NCBI GenBank assembly: GCA_031290155.1
Contig: JAITOB010000009.1
Span: forward strand, 1 to 33,283
DNA: 33,283 nt
Reading direction: 5' to 3'
Source: Endomicrobium sp.
Lineage (GTDB): Bacteria; Elusimicrobiota; Endomicrobiia; Endomicrobiales; Endomicrobiaceae
Position numbers and translations under genes: made by a program. The notes under the pieces are model-generated. The model did not search any database. It was not told where the DNA came from and saw only the letters and a program-made list of their open reading frames with translations. Shown one piece after another: positions 9,279 through 18,347 of this stretch; the stretch's first letter is position 1; each line of letters begins with the position of its first letter.

Positions 9279-9845
9279 ATGAGTCGCTTAGGCAAAAAGC
9301 CAGTTAAAATACCTGAAAAAGTTAAAGTAGAATTTAAAAATGAAGTGTTAGAAGTAACGGGACCGTGCGGAAAACTTTCACAGGCTATAGATAAAAAAAT
9401 AAATATAAAAATTGATAAGGATAGTATTCTTGTTGAAGCGCTTGGAGATTCGCGTGAACATAATATGTTCCACGGACTTGTAAGGGGTCTGATTGTCAAT
9501 ATGTTTGAAGGTGTTACAAAAGGTTTTAAAAAGGAACTTGAAGCAATAGGACTTGGTTATAAAATAAATGTAGAAAACGGTAAAAAATTAGCGATGACCG
9601 TTGGTTTTTCGCATATGGTAAATCTTGATATACCTTCTACTGTAAAAATTGCTGTAGCTATTACGCCTGATAAAAACACCTTGATTACCGTAACAGGAAT
9701 AGATAAGTATGAAGTTGGAGCGTTTGCTGCTAAAATAAGAGCTGTAAAACCGCCTGAACCGTATAAAGGATTTGGTATAAGATATTTAGGCGAAAAAGTT
9801 ATAAGAAAAGCCGGTAAAGCTGCGGCTGGTTCAGGTAAAAAATAG
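9279..9845 (+). CDS. rplF: 50S ribosomal protein L6
   Basis: Protein near the factor-binding site, contacting EF-G and EF-Tu during translation. The 188 residues hold two repeats. The N-terminal repeat opens MSRLGKKPVKIPEKVKVEF. The C-terminal repeat contains PPEPYKGFGIRYLGEKVIRKAGKAA, a family signature (residues about 155-180). The ATG follows GAGG. A 95-base spacer lies upstream. Confidence 0.97.
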   Translation: MSRLGKKPVKIPEKVKVEFKNEVLEVTGPCGKLSQAIDKKINIKIDKDSILVEALGDSREHNMFHGLVRGLIVNMFEGVTKGFKKELEAIGLGYKINVENGKKLAMTVGFSHMVNLDIPSTVKIAVAITPDKNTLITVTGIDKYEVGAFAAKIRAVKPPEPYKGFGIRYLGEKVIRKAGKAAAGSGKK

Positions 9846-9926
9846 TTTGCTTTAGCATTATCTTTCGGTGTTTGTTTTATGCTGCATAAGTTTTATTTTT
9901 TATCTTTAATGAAAATAGAGGATTAG

Positions 9927-10286
9927 ATGAAAGATTCAAACAAGAAATTTAATTATCGCGTAAAAAGAGTCAGAAGTAAAATTGAAGGTACGAATGACAG
10001 ACCGCGTTTAAGCGTTCGCCGAGGGCATAAACATATTTATGCGCAGATTATTGACGATAGTAAAGGGACAACTATTGTGTCAGCATCGACATTATCGCCG
10101 GAATTAAAAGGGAAATTAGACGTTACTGATACTGTGTCTGCCGCTAAAAACGTTGGCGGTCTAATTGCGAAAAAAGCAACTGAAAAAGGTGTAAAAAAAA
10201 TTGTTTTTGACCGCAGAGGGTACAAATATACAGGTAAGATTAAAGCCCTGGCGGATGCTGCAAGAGAACAAGGTTTGGAGTTTTAA
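9927..10286 (+). CDS. rplR: 50S ribosomal protein L18
   Basis: 5S rRNA-binding protein. The 119 residues include [20 protein letters not shown] and [30 protein letters not shown], the family's C-terminal signature. AGAGGA precedes the ATG. It is followed by a 255-base spacer before rpsE, unusual for this gene pair. Confidence 0.97.
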   Translation: MKDSNKKFNYRVKRVRSKIEGTNDRPRLSVRRGHKHIYAQIIDDSKGTTIVSASTLSPELKGKLDVTDTVSAAKNVGGLIAKKATEKGVKKIVFDRRGYKYTGKIKALADAAREQGLEF

Positions 10287-10438
10287 TAATAATTTTTGCC
10301 TTTGTTGCAATGTTCTTTATCGAAGGTTCAATAATAAAATATGTAAGTCTATAAGCAGCACGGGGATAGTAAATTTCTAAAAATATTATGGAAATCCGCA
10401 GCGCAGTATTTTTCTTGTAAATTTAAATATAAGTTTGT

Positions 10439-10468
10439 TTGTAAAAAATATATGATTATTTATAGAAT
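10439..10468 (+). promoter_or_regulatory. Possible weak promoter before rpsE
   Basis: TTGTAA at 10439-10444 and TAGAAT at 10463-10468 are separated by 18 bases in the long rplR-rpsE spacer. Matches to the sigma-70 boxes are four and five of six. In such an AT-rich region this could arise by chance, so it is only a candidate internal promoter for rpsE-rplO. Confidence 0.25.
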
Positions 10469-10541
10469 AATTGAAGTAAAACCTTTTGTAAGTATTAACG
10501 AAGTATATTTTAGCTATATCAAGTAGTTTTGGGAGGATAAG

Positions 10542-11048
10542 TTGGACGAACAATTAGGGAAGAGACAGCAAAATAACAATTCCTTTAAAGAATCTGTAGT
10601 CGTTGTTAACAGAGTTGCAAAAGTTGTTAAAGGTGGTAAGAGATTTTCTTTTAATGCTTTAGTAGTGGTAGGCGATGGAGCTGGAAAAGTAGGCTGCGGA
10701 CTTGGTAAAGCAAATGAAGTGCAGTCTGCGATTCAAAAAGGTAACGCTCAAGCTTCAAAACATATGATTTCCGTAACGCTTAAAGGAAGTACTATACCTC
10801 ACGAAATAACTGGTATTTCAGGTTCAGGAAAAGTTTTTCTTAAACCTGCCGCTCTGGGAACAGGCGTTATTGCAGGCGGAGCAGTAAGAGTAGTGCTTGA
10901 AGCTGTAGGAGTCAAGGATATTCTTACAAAATCCATGCGCTCTTCAAATCCTTTTAATGTAGTTTATGCGACGCTAGAGGCTCTTAAAGGACTTCGTTCA
11001 AAAGAAGATGTTGCTAAAGTCAGAGAAAAAGAGGCTGAAGAAATATGA
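10542..11048 (+). CDS. rpsE: 30S ribosomal protein S5
   Basis: Small-subunit protein at the mRNA entry and decoding region. The start is TTG 10542, chosen because a strong GGGAGG lies 6 bases upstream; this gives 168 residues. The motifs [20 protein letters not shown] (residues about 21-40), [18 protein letters not shown] and [20 protein letters not shown] match the family. Its stop overlaps the rplO start as ATGA, leaving no room for rpmD (L30). Confidence 0.96.
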   Translation: MDEQLGKRQQNNNSFKESVVVVNRVAKVVKGGKRFSFNALVVVGDGAGKVGCGLGKANEVQSAIQKGNAQASKHMISVTLKGSTIPHEITGISGSGKVFLKPAALGTGVIAGGAVRVVLEAVGVKDILTKSMRSSNPFNVVYATLEALKGLRSKEDVAKVREKEAEEI

Positions 11049-11491
11049 TAGGTTTAGATAATTTAAAACCAGCCAAAGATTCAAAGCATAGAAAAAAAAT
11101 TGTCGGACGCGGAGTGGGTTCTGGACATGGTCGTACCTCTACACGCGGCTCTAAAGGTCAAAAATCCCGTTCAGGTGATGGCTCAAAGAAAATAGGTTTT
11201 GAAGGCGGACAAATGCCTATTTTTAGAAGAATACCTAAAAGAGGCTTTAATAATCGATTCCGTAAAAAATATGAAATTGTTAATATTGGCAGTTTAAATA
11301 AATTTGAAGCGAATACTGAGATTAGTCTTTCAGTATTAAAAGAAGCCGGGATTGTTGCAAAAGGAAAACTTTTAAAGATTTTAGGTGTTGGCGATATTAA
11401 AAAATCTTTAACTGTGAAAGCAAATGCTTTTTCAAAATCTGCTCTTGATAAAATTAAATCTGCCGATGGAAAAGCAGAAGTTGTTAAATAA
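11045..11491 (+). CDS. rplO: 50S ribosomal protein L15
   Basis: Late-assembly large-subunit protein. The 148 residues begin [18 protein letters not shown], then [20 protein letters not shown], the glycine- and arginine-rich N-terminal extension, and [15 protein letters not shown]. The start overlaps the rpsE stop by four bases, so coupling is likely. The C-terminal globular half is complete. Confidence 0.96.
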   Translation: MIGLDNLKPAKDSKHRKKIVGRGVGSGHGRTSTRGSKGQKSRSGDGSKKIGFEGGQMPIFRRIPKRGFNNRFRKKYEIVNIGSLNKFEANTEISLSVLKEAGIVAKGKLLKILGVGDIKKSLTVKANAFSKSALDKIKSADGKAEVVK

Positions 11492-11655
11492 AACAGTTTT
11501 TGAAGTAGAAATTAAAAATAAAATAATAAAATTGTTTTGATTTTATTATAGATTGGGAAGGGTATAGTTTTGATTTGACAGACTCTAATCTGTGTCTTTC
11601 GGTGTGTGATTTTGTTTTTTTTGTACGGCATACTTTAGCTGTTAGGCGGATTTTA

Positions 11656-11664
11656 TGGTATAAT
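11656..11664 (+). promoter_or_regulatory. Extended -10 promoter before secY
   Basis: TGGTATAAT at 11656-11664 is a perfect extended -10 (TGnTATAAT). The best -35 candidates (around 11635-11641) are weak, as expected for extended -10 promoters. The predicted start of transcription is about 11671, some 15 bases before the secY start. It lies at the end of a 190-base spacer after rplO and would drive secY-adk-map-infA. Confidence 0.55.
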
Positions 11665-11686
11665 ACTTAGATACCAGGGATTGGGA

Positions 11687-13030
11687 ATGTTAAAAAGTTT
11701 TACAGATGTATTCAAAGTAAATGAACTGAGGAAGAGATTATTTTTTACAGTGTTGGTCGTTATTGCTTACAGGATAGGAGCTGCGGTTCCGATACCGGGC
11801 ATTAATGTTGAAGCTGTTAAATCTTTGTTTGCCTCTCAAAGTAACGGTCTTTTAGGTTTTTTAGATATGTTTTCAGGCGGCGCTCTAAATAGAATGTCGG
11901 TTTTTTCTATGGGGATTATGCCGTATATAAATGCGTCTATTATAATGAGTTTAATGCAGGGAGCACATATCCTTCCTTACTTAGATAAGCTTGCAAAAGA
12001 AGGAGAGCAAGGTAGAAAAAGGATTACGCAAATAACAAGATATGGAACGCTTATACTTGGCGCAGTACAATCTTTTGGTTTGACAATGGCAATAACTAAA
12101 ATACCTACTCCATCTGGGCTGCCTGTAGTTCTTGATCCGTCGTGGTCTTGGATTATTTTAACAGCTTCTACTCTTGTTACGGGTACTGTTCTAATTATGT
12201 GGCTCGGCGAACAAGTTACAGAAAGAGGCATAGGCAACGGTATTTCTCTTATAATTTTTGCCGGTATAGTAGAGAGACTTCCGCATGCGGCGTTTAGACT
12301 TGTAAAACTTGTGCAGATGGAAGAACTTTCAATATTGTATACTTTAGTTCTTCTTGCTGTTGTAATTATTGTTTTAATTTTAGTAGTCTGGATTGAAACA
12401 GCCCAGAGAAGAATACCAATACATTATGCAAAAAGAATGGTTGGAAGAAAAATGTACGGCGGACAAACATCGTTTTTACCTATAAAAGTTGATCAGTCCG
12501 GCGTTATTGCTGTAATATTTTCAGTGTCAATTCTGTCGGTGCCTTTAACTATAGCGCAATTTGCTTCGGAATGGACAATACTAGGGTTTCCTGTAGCCAA
12601 AAAGATTACAGAATTGTTTAATACCGGTTCTTTAATATATAGTTTAGTTTATGCGTCTTTTGTTATTTTCTTTTGTTATTTTTATAATTCCATATCTTTT
12701 AACCCAAAAGACTTGGCGGAAAATATGAAAAAATCAGGCGGTTTTATTCCAGGTATAAGACCGGGCGAGCCTACTTCTTTATATATACAAAAAGTTTTAG
12801 AGAGAGTTACTCTTGGCGGCGCGTTGTTTGTTGCATGTATTGCCGTTTTGCCGAATTATTTACGGTCAGTAATGAGCCCCCCATTTTTTTTTGGAGGAAC
12901 ATCATTGCTTATTGTTGTAGGTGTGTCTCTAGACACTATAGGACAAATTGAATCGCACCTTATCATGCGCCATTACGAAGGTCTTATGAAAAAAGGTCGC
13001 ATAAAGGGAAGATGGTTTAATATAAAATAA
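11687..13030 (+). CDS. secY: Protein translocase subunit SecY
   Basis: Core of the Sec channel in the inner membrane. I choose ATG 11687 (447 residues) over an in-frame TTG at 11681, because AGGGA lies 6 bases before the ATG. The N-terminus LRKRLFFTVLVVIAYRIGA holds TM1. The plug region follows, with GGALNRMSVFSMGIMPYINA (TM2). The conserved cytoplasmic loop AQRRIPIHYAKRM and the end YEGLMKKGRIKGRWF are diagnostic. Ten membrane segments are expected and hydrophobic blocks are present for them. adk begins 3 bases after the stop. Confidence 0.97.
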   Translation: MLKSFTDVFKVNELRKRLFFTVLVVIAYRIGAAVPIPGINVEAVKSLFASQSNGLLGFLDMFSGGALNRMSVFSMGIMPYINASIIMSLMQGAHILPYLDKLAKEGEQGRKRITQITRYGTLILGAVQSFGLTMAITKIPTPSGLPVVLDPSWSWIILTASTLVTGTVLIMWLGEQVTERGIGNGISLIIFAGIVERLPHAAFRLVKLVQMEELSILYTLVLLAVVIIVLILVVWIETAQRRIPIHYAKRMVGRKMYGGQTSFLPIKVDQSGVIAVIFSVSILSVPLTIAQFASEWTILGFPVAKKITELFNTGSLIYSLVYASFVIFFCYFYNSISFNPKDLAENMKKSGGFIPGIRPGEPTSLYIQKVLERVTLGGALFVACIAVLPNYLRSVMSPPFFFGGTSLLIVVGVSLDTIGQIESHLIMRHYEGLMKKGRIKGRWFNIK

Positions 13031-13033
13031 ATT

Positions 13034-13675
13034 ATGAATTATATACTTTTAGGGCCTCCGGGAGCGGGTAAAGGCACACAGGCAAAAAAAATTGTTGAAT
13101 ATTTTGCCATAGTCCATTTATCTACTGGCGATATGTTCAGAGAAGCAAAAAAGTCAAATGAAGCTTTGAGTAAATTTCTCTCGTCCGGGCAGCTTGTTCC
13201 TGACGAAATAGTGATTAATATGATAAAGGAGCGTCTTGAAAAAGATGATATAAAAAAAGGATTTCTTTTTGACGGATTTCCGAGAACTATAAAACAAACT
13301 GAAGAGTTAGAAATAATTCTTAAATCTAAAAACTTAAAAATAGATGCGGTTTTTTTAATAAATATATATTTTGAAGAAGTGATTAAGAGAATAACAGGAA
13401 GAAGGGTTTGCGAATGCGGGACAAGTTACAATATAGGGATGATCCCTTCAAAAGAAGACGGGAAATGTGATCGCTGCGGTCGTAAACTTATTCAAAGGAA
13501 TGATGATAAAGAAGATGTTGCTAAAGAGAGGTTTACTGTTTACGGAAAACAGACAAAACCTTTAATAGGATATTATAAGAAAATCGGTCTGCTTGTTAAC
13601 ATAGAAGGCGCAAAAGATGAAAAAGACGTGTTTGAACAGATAAAAAGACATATAAAAGCAAAGAATGATAAGTAA
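13034..13675 (+). CDS. adk: Adenylate kinase, zinc-lid type
   Basis: Cytoplasmic enzyme that interconverts ATP + AMP and 2 ADP. The 213 residues have the P-loop GPPGAGKGT at 7-15, the AMP-site STGDMFR, and [10 protein letters not shown] near residue 80. The long lid carries CEC and CDRC cysteines, implying a zinc site, but the first pair is C-x-C, not the usual C-x2-C. It begins 3 bases after secY without its own ribosome binding site, so translation is probably coupled. The secY-adk-map order is common in bacteria. Confidence 0.97.
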   Translation: MNYILLGPPGAGKGTQAKKIVEYFAIVHLSTGDMFREAKKSNEALSKFLSSGQLVPDEIVINMIKERLEKDDIKKGFLFDGFPRTIKQTEELEIILKSKNLKIDAVFLINIYFEEVIKRITGRRVCECGTSYNIGMIPSKEDGKCDRCGRKLIQRNDDKEDVAKERFTVYGKQTKPLIGYYKKIGLLVNIEGAKDEKDVFEQIKRHIKAKNDK

Positions 13676-13728
13676 AAAAGTAAATAAATAATTCTTTGTT
13701 TATTGTATTTTAGTAAAGGGATAATGAA

Positions 13729-14508
13729 TTGTTTTTTAATAAACAAAGAATAGAGTTAAAAACAGCAAAAGAAATTGAAAAAATGAAGATTGCCGGCAGG
13801 GCTGTTGGAGAGATTTTACAAAAACTTGAAGATATAATAAAGCCGGGAATAACAACAGAAGAGATAAATATTTTCTCGGAAAGGTATATAAGATCATTGA
13901 AAATGTTGTCAGCTTTTTTGGGGGTGAAAGGAATAAGCTCTTCTTTCCCAGCTTCAGCATGTGTTTCAATAAATGACGAAGTAGTGCATGGTATTCCGAA
14001 TGATTCACGTGTACTTAAATCAGGTGATATAGTTTCTGTTGATATGGGAGTAATTTATGAAGGTTATTATGGCGATGCGGCAAAAACTTATGCGGTTGGC
14101 AGCATATCCGATACTGCATCAAAACTTCTTAAAATTACTGAACAATCTTTACAGAAAGGTATTGAACAGACATTGCCGGAAAAAAGACTTGGCGATATTT
14201 CTTTTGCAATACAGAAAACTGTTGAGTATGCGGGTTTTTCTGTTGTAAGAGATTTTGTCGGACATGGAATAGGAAGATTTTTGCATGAAGCTCCTCAAAT
14301 TCCAAATTTCGGTAAAGCCGACACCGGCATTAAACTGTTTCCCGGTATGGTTCTTGCGATAGAGCCTATGGTGAATGTTGGCGGTTATGAGGTTTGTACG
14401 TCAAATGATGATTGGACGGTTTTTACAAAAGATGGCAGTTTAAGCGCCCATTTTGAGCATACCGTCGCAATAACTGAAAATGGTTATGAAATTTTAACAA
14501 AGGTATAG
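13729..14508 (+). CDS. map: Methionine aminopeptidase, type I
   Basis: Removes the initiator Met from nascent proteins. The start is TTG 13729, chosen because AAAGGG lies 8 bases upstream and [17 protein letters not shown] aligns with the family start soon after; an out-of-frame ATG at 13724 quickly hits a stop. The 259 residues carry the metal ligands in VSVDMG and YYGDAAKTY (two Asp), [12 protein letters not shown] (His), EPMVNVG (Glu) and HFEHTVAIT (Glu). infA starts 1 base after its stop. Confidence 0.97.
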   Translation: MFFNKQRIELKTAKEIEKMKIAGRAVGEILQKLEDIIKPGITTEEINIFSERYIRSLKMLSAFLGVKGISSSFPASACVSINDEVVHGIPNDSRVLKSGDIVSVDMGVIYEGYYGDAAKTYAVGSISDTASKLLKITEQSLQKGIEQTLPEKRLGDISFAIQKTVEYAGFSVVRDFVGHGIGRFLHEAPQIPNFGKADTGIKLFPGMVLAIEPMVNVGGYEVCTSNDDWTVFTKDGSLSAHFEHTVAITENGYEILTKV

Positions 14509-14509
14509 A

Positions 14510-14728
14510 ATGACTAAAGAAGAAAAAATTATCGTTGATGGTAAAATTTTAGAATCCCTACCCAATGCAATGTTTAAAGTAGAAATTGAAGGTAGGCATG
14601 TAGTTTTGGCGCATATATGTGGTAGAATGCGGGTGCACTATATCAAAATTCTCCCTGGTGATAAAGTAAAAGTTGAACTTTCTCCTTACGATTTAACAAG
14701 AGGAAGAATAACATATAGAGAGAAATAA
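14510..14728 (+). CDS. infA: Translation initiation factor IF-1
   Basis: OB-fold factor that occupies the A site during initiation. The 72 residues are exactly the family length. [20 protein letters not shown] and the end [11 protein letters not shown] are canonical, and KIRMxxIxI is replaced by [17 protein letters not shown], as in many families. It directly follows map. The 200-base spacer after it precedes rpmJ. Confidence 0.96.
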   Translation: MTKEEKIIVDGKILESLPNAMFKVEIEGRHVVLAHICGRMRVHYIKILPGDKVKVELSPYDLTRGRITYREK

Positions 14729-14928
14729 GGAAGTAAATTTATTATTGAAATCTTGAACTTTGTTGGAAGTCATTTGTTTATTTATTATATTTGGCGCTGA
14801 ACAAATATAAGCGCGGTAAAACGTAAGACTCTTAAAAGGTTTGTCGGGCAGTTTAAGTTATTGAAAATAATGCGGTGAATCAGGATAAAAATTTCACAAT
14901 AAAGATAGGAAATAAAACGGAGTATTAA

Positions 14929-15042
14929 ATGAAAGTCAGAGCATCGGTAAAACCGATTTGTCAAAAGTGCAGAGTAGTAAAACGCAGAGGCGTTGTAAGA
15001 GTGACCTGTTCGGATCCCAGACATAAACAGAGACAAGGATAA
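14929..15042 (+). CDS. rpmJ: 50S ribosomal protein L36
   Basis: Smallest ribosomal protein, 37 residues, located on the large subunit and often needing zinc. It reads [20 protein letters not shown] and ends [12 protein letters not shown]. Two Cys (CQKC), then Cys and His (CSDPRH), form the zinc site. The ATG follows ACGGAG 6 bases upstream, within a copy of the AATAAAACGG motif found also before rpsJ and rplX. It sits in the usual place between infA and rpsM. Confidence 0.96.
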   Translation: MKVRASVKPICQKCRVVKRRGVVRVTCSDPRHKQRQG

Positions 15043-15192
15043 ATCGGTAAATTATATTGTTTATAGTTGTTAACTGCTAAAAAAGTAGTTTTGATGGTTT
15101 GATTATGTTTTATATTTGTTTGTGTGGATTCGTTGTAAAAATGTGTCCCGATAGGAATAAAAATAGAAGTAAAGAATCCGGAGGATAGATAA

Positions 15193-15591
15193 ATGGCTCG
15201 TGTAGCTGGAGTAGATTTGCCAAAGAATAAAAGACTTGATATAGCGTTGAGATATGTTTGCGGGGTCGGCCCTGCCATATCAGATGAAATAATTAAAGAA
15301 CTTTCTTTAGATCCTTCAAAAAGAGTTAAGGATTTGACAGAAGAAGAAGTTAACAAGATAAATAATCTTATAACGAAAAATCTTAAAGTTGAGGGAGACC
15401 TAAGAAGAGAAATTCAGTCAAACATTAAAAGGCTTATAGAAATAGGAAGTTACAGGGGTTCACGCCATAGAAGAAATCTTCCCGTAAGAGGGCAGAGATC
15501 TAAAACAAATGCGCGTACAAGACGTGGAAAAAGAAAAACCGTTGGAGCAGGTAAAGCGCCTGCGCCTGATAAAAAAAAGACTGATGTCTGA
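15193..15591 (+). CDS. rpsM: 30S ribosomal protein S13
   Basis: Small-subunit head protein contacting S19 and the large subunit. The 132 residues begin [20 protein letters not shown]; the motif [20 protein letters not shown] and [11 protein letters not shown] near residues 88-115 are diagnostic. A somewhat long basic tail follows. The ATG follows GGAGGATAGATAA, with a good ribosome binding site. First gene of the alpha operon. Confidence 0.97.
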   Translation: MARVAGVDLPKNKRLDIALRYVCGVGPAISDEIIKELSLDPSKRVKDLTEEEVNKINNLITKNLKVEGDLRREIQSNIKRLIEIGSYRGSRHRRNLPVRGQRSKTNARTRRGKRKTVGAGKAPAPDKKKTDV

Positions 15592-15782
15592 TTTTTAAGT
15601 TTTTTACATCGCAGAGACTTAACTCATTTGTAATTTTTAGGAAATTTAAATGGATTTTATTTGGTAAAAAATTGGGAACGTTATATAATGATGTAAAAGC
15701 TGATTGTAGTATAATGATTTGTTTTGTTGGTGCCGGTGTTAAACGAAAGTTGGATATCAGTAAAGCAATAAACGGAGGAAGT

Positions 15783-16175
15783 ATGGCAGAGGAAAAGAAG
15801 TCAGGCGGGTCTAAAAAGAAAAGATATGTTGGCGGAGTGGCAAGGGCTTATATATTATCGACATTTAACAATACGATTGTTAATATAACTGATGAAAGAG
15901 GAAATACTTTAGCCTGGGTTTCCGCAGGAGCTTCCGGATTTAAAGGCACAAAGAAGGGTACTCCTTTTGCGGCTCAGATGAGTGCGGCAACAGTAGGTAA
16001 AAAAGTTATTGATATTGGCGTTAAACAAGTTGCTGTTTTTGTAAACGGTCCCGGACCGGGGAGAGAAACTGCAATAAGAGGTTTACAAAGCTCCGGGCTT
16101 GCAATAACAGCTATAAAAGACATCACTCCTATTCCTCATGACGGATGTCGTCCGTCAAAACCTAGAAGGGTATAG
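15783..16175 (+). CDS. rpsK: 30S ribosomal protein S11
   Basis: Small-subunit platform protein. ATG 15783 is chosen because GGAGGA lies 4 bases upstream; a longer in-frame start at 15672 would add unrelated residues. The 130 residues begin [18 protein letters not shown]. The conserved core includes [53 protein letters not shown] and the end [14 protein letters not shown]. The spacer before it (about 190 bases) is longer than usual. Confidence 0.97.
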   Translation: MAEEKKSGGSKKKRYVGGVARAYILSTFNNTIVNITDERGNTLAWVSAGASGFKGTKKGTPFAAQMSAATVGKKVIDIGVKQVAVFVNGPGPGRETAIRGLQSSGLAITAIKDITPIPHDGCRPSKPRRV

Positions 16176-16255
16176 TAAAAATAATGTTCTGGTAAATCTT
16201 TCTGCCAAATATTTATTTAAATAAGTAATAAAATAATCTTGGAGGATTTTAATAG

Positions 16256-16882
16256 ATGTCACGTTATTTAGGGTCAGTATGTAAATTGTGTCGTCGAGAA
16301 AAAGAGAAGCTTTTCCTTAAAGGAGAAAGATGTTCTTCTAACTGTACTCTTAATAGAAAAAGAGGTAAAAACGTACCCGGACAGCATGGAACTACAAAAG
16401 GTAAAATGTCTGATTACGCGAAACATTTGCGCGAGAAGCAGAAAGCAAGAAGAGTTTACGGTTTAACTGAAGAACAGTTTAGTCACTATTATGAAACAGC
16501 GGACAAAATGAAAGGTTCTACCGGCGACAACTTATTTAAACTTCTTGAATTAAGGCTTGATAATGTAGTTTATTGTCTTGGGTTTGCTTTGTCTAAAAAA
16601 ATGGCAAGACAAATGGTAAACCACGGTAATATTTTAGTTAATGATAAGAAAATAGACGTCCCGCGCTATCAGGTAAAAGTCGGCGATGTTATAACAATTC
16701 CTGAAAAATATAAAGCAGTCGCGGTTATAAAAAATCTTGTTGAAAAAACAGTATCAAACGTTCCATTATGGTTAAGTTTTGATAAAAATAAAGTTGCCGG
16801 AATAGTTGTAAGCGAACCGCCTGCGGGCGAAATTTCTCATCCTATAAACAGTCAGCTTATTGTTGAATACTACTCAAAATAA
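16256..16882 (+). CDS. rpsD: 30S ribosomal protein S4
   Basis: Primary 16S rRNA binder and alpha-operon repressor in E. coli. The 208 residues have an N-terminal zinc-type block (CKLCRREKEKLFLKGERC, then SNC), the S4 RNA-binding domain around LELRLDNVVYCLGFA and HGNILVNDKKID. A strong GGAGG lies before the ATG. It is intact and precedes rpoA. Confidence 0.97.
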   Translation: MSRYLGSVCKLCRREKEKLFLKGERCSSNCTLNRKRGKNVPGQHGTTKGKMSDYAKHLREKQKARRVYGLTEEQFSHYYETADKMKGSTGDNLFKLLELRLDNVVYCLGFALSKKMARQMVNHGNILVNDKKIDVPRYQVKVGDVITIPEKYKAVAVIKNLVEKTVSNVPLWLSFDKNKVAGIVVSEPPAGEISHPINSQLIVEYYSK

Positions 16883-16922
16883 ACTAACAGCCATAAAGGC
16901 TCGTTAAGTGAGGATATAAAGA

Positions 16923-17906
16923 ATGAAAGTTCCGGATTTAGAAAAATTACGAACACTTGTTTTAGATGAAAAAACTGCTACAAAATTTTATGGTCGTTTT
17001 ACTGTGGAGCCTTTTGAACGTGGTTACGGTCATACAATAGGTAACTCGCTGAGAAGAATTCTTCTTTCAAGTCTTGAAGGAGCCGCTATTACTTCTGTAA
17101 AAATTGCAGGGGCTATGCATGAATTTTCGGTTTTGAAAGGCGTGAAAGAAGATGTAGCGCAGATTATCTTAAATCTTAAAAAAATCAGAGTTAAACTTCA
17201 TTCAGCAGGCGCTGAAACGCTTTATTTAAAAGTAAAAAAAGCAGGGAAAATAACTGCAAAAGATATTGATGTAAATACAAGCGTTGAAATAATGAGTCCT
17301 GAGCAGGAAATTGCTAATATAGATAATGGCACAGTGATTGAAATGGAATTAGAAGTTTCCTTGGGTAAAGGTTATATTCTTGCTGAAGAGATTATATCTA
17401 ATAAACATTCTGTAGGAACAATAGTTTTAGACTCATTATTTTCTCCTGTAATAAAAGTTAACTATGAAGTTGAAAATACTCGCGTAGAGCAAACCCTTAA
17501 TTATGATAGACTTGTTATGGAAATATGGACTGACGGGACGCTGTCTCCTCAAAACGCTTTAATACAATCTGCAAAAATACTGAGAAATAGTCTTTTAATT
17601 TTTCCAGGCGATGTGGCAGAATCCGACAAGCTTATTGCAAAAGAGGTTAACGCGGAAAAAGAAGAAGATAAAGGAATTTTTAGCCAGTCAATAAGTATTA
17701 TGGATCTTTCAACCAGAGCTTCAAATAGCTTGAAAAACGCCGGTATTGAAACTATAGGAGATCTTATTGAGCTGGAAGAATCGGATATAATGAGTTTTGA
17801 TAATTTCGGAAAACATTCGTTTGAAGAAATTAAAAATAAACTTAAGGGGTTAGGTTTGTCTATTGGAGAGGGCAAGAAGGGAGTAAAAAATGATAAAAAC
17901 TTATAA
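16923..17906 (+). CDS. rpoA: RNA polymerase alpha subunit
   Basis: Scaffold of RNA polymerase assembly. The 327 residues hold the N-terminal domain with RFTVEPFERGYGHTIGNSLR and RRILLSSLEGAAI, and the C-terminal domain (residues about 255-315) with STRASNSLKNAGIETIGDL and a helix-hairpin segment typical of DNA and activator binding. The ATG follows GTGAGGA. The end overlaps rplQ by 17 bases, a common alpha-operon coupling. Confidence 0.97.
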   Translation: MKVPDLEKLRTLVLDEKTATKFYGRFTVEPFERGYGHTIGNSLRRILLSSLEGAAITSVKIAGAMHEFSVLKGVKEDVAQIILNLKKIRVKLHSAGAETLYLKVKKAGKITAKDIDVNTSVEIMSPEQEIANIDNGTVIEMELEVSLGKGYILAEEIISNKHSVGTIVLDSLFSPVIKVNYEVENTRVEQTLNYDRLVMEIWTDGTLSPQNALIQSAKILRNSLLIFPGDVAESDKLIAKEVNAEKEEDKGIFSQSISIMDLSTRASNSLKNAGIETIGDLIELEESDIMSFDNFGKHSFEEIKNKLKGLGLSIGEGKKGVKNDKNL

Positions 17907-18243
17907 TGGAAGCAAGCTCGGTATTACAAGCTCTCACAAAAAAGCTTTGCTTCGTAATTTGGTAAAAGAGCTTTTCTTACATGAAAAGATAACTTCTACG
18001 TTATCTAAAGCAAAAGAACTTGTAAGCTACTCTGAAAAACTTGTAACGAAAGCTAAAAAAGCCGATTTAAATGCTATAAGAGCAATAAATAGCGCTATAA
18101 ATAATAAAGCTATTGCAAAAAAAGTTTTTGATGTTTTAGTACCCAGGTATAAAGAAAGAAACGGCGGTTATACGCAGATTATTAAAGTAGGAACAAGGCG
18201 CGGCGACAGCGCGGACGTTGCTATAGTTAAATTAATTGTATAA
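17890..18243 (+). CDS. rplQ: 50S ribosomal protein L17
   Basis: Large-subunit protein near the tunnel exit. The 117 residues include SSHKKALLRNLVKELFLHEK and TLSKAKELVSYSEKLVTKAK, with the ending RRGDSADVAIVKLI as in the family. Translation starts inside rpoA, with GGGAG 5 bases upstream. It closes the ribosomal cluster; a spacer of 104 bases follows before mreB. Confidence 0.97.
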   Translation: MIKTYNGSKLGITSSHKKALLRNLVKELFLHEKITSTLSKAKELVSYSEKLVTKAKKADLNAIRAINSAINNKAIAKKVFDVLVPRYKERNGGYTQIIKVGTRRGDSADVAIVKLIV

Positions 18244-18347
18244 AAGCAGCGTGAAAAATTAAATTAGAAAATTTTTTTAGGTTTTTTATTTTAAGATTTT
18301 AAAAAATAATGATAATTTATATTTGTACTCTGTTTTTGAGGTAATAA

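Noticed and set aside
11575-11603. TTGACA promoter in the rplO-secY spacer
   Set aside because: A perfect -35 at 11575-11580 has no -10 at a suitable distance; the extended -10 at 11656 is the better candidate.
15672-15782. Possible longer N-terminus of rpsK
   Set aside because: The added residues do not match S11, and GGAGGA lies right before ATG 15783.
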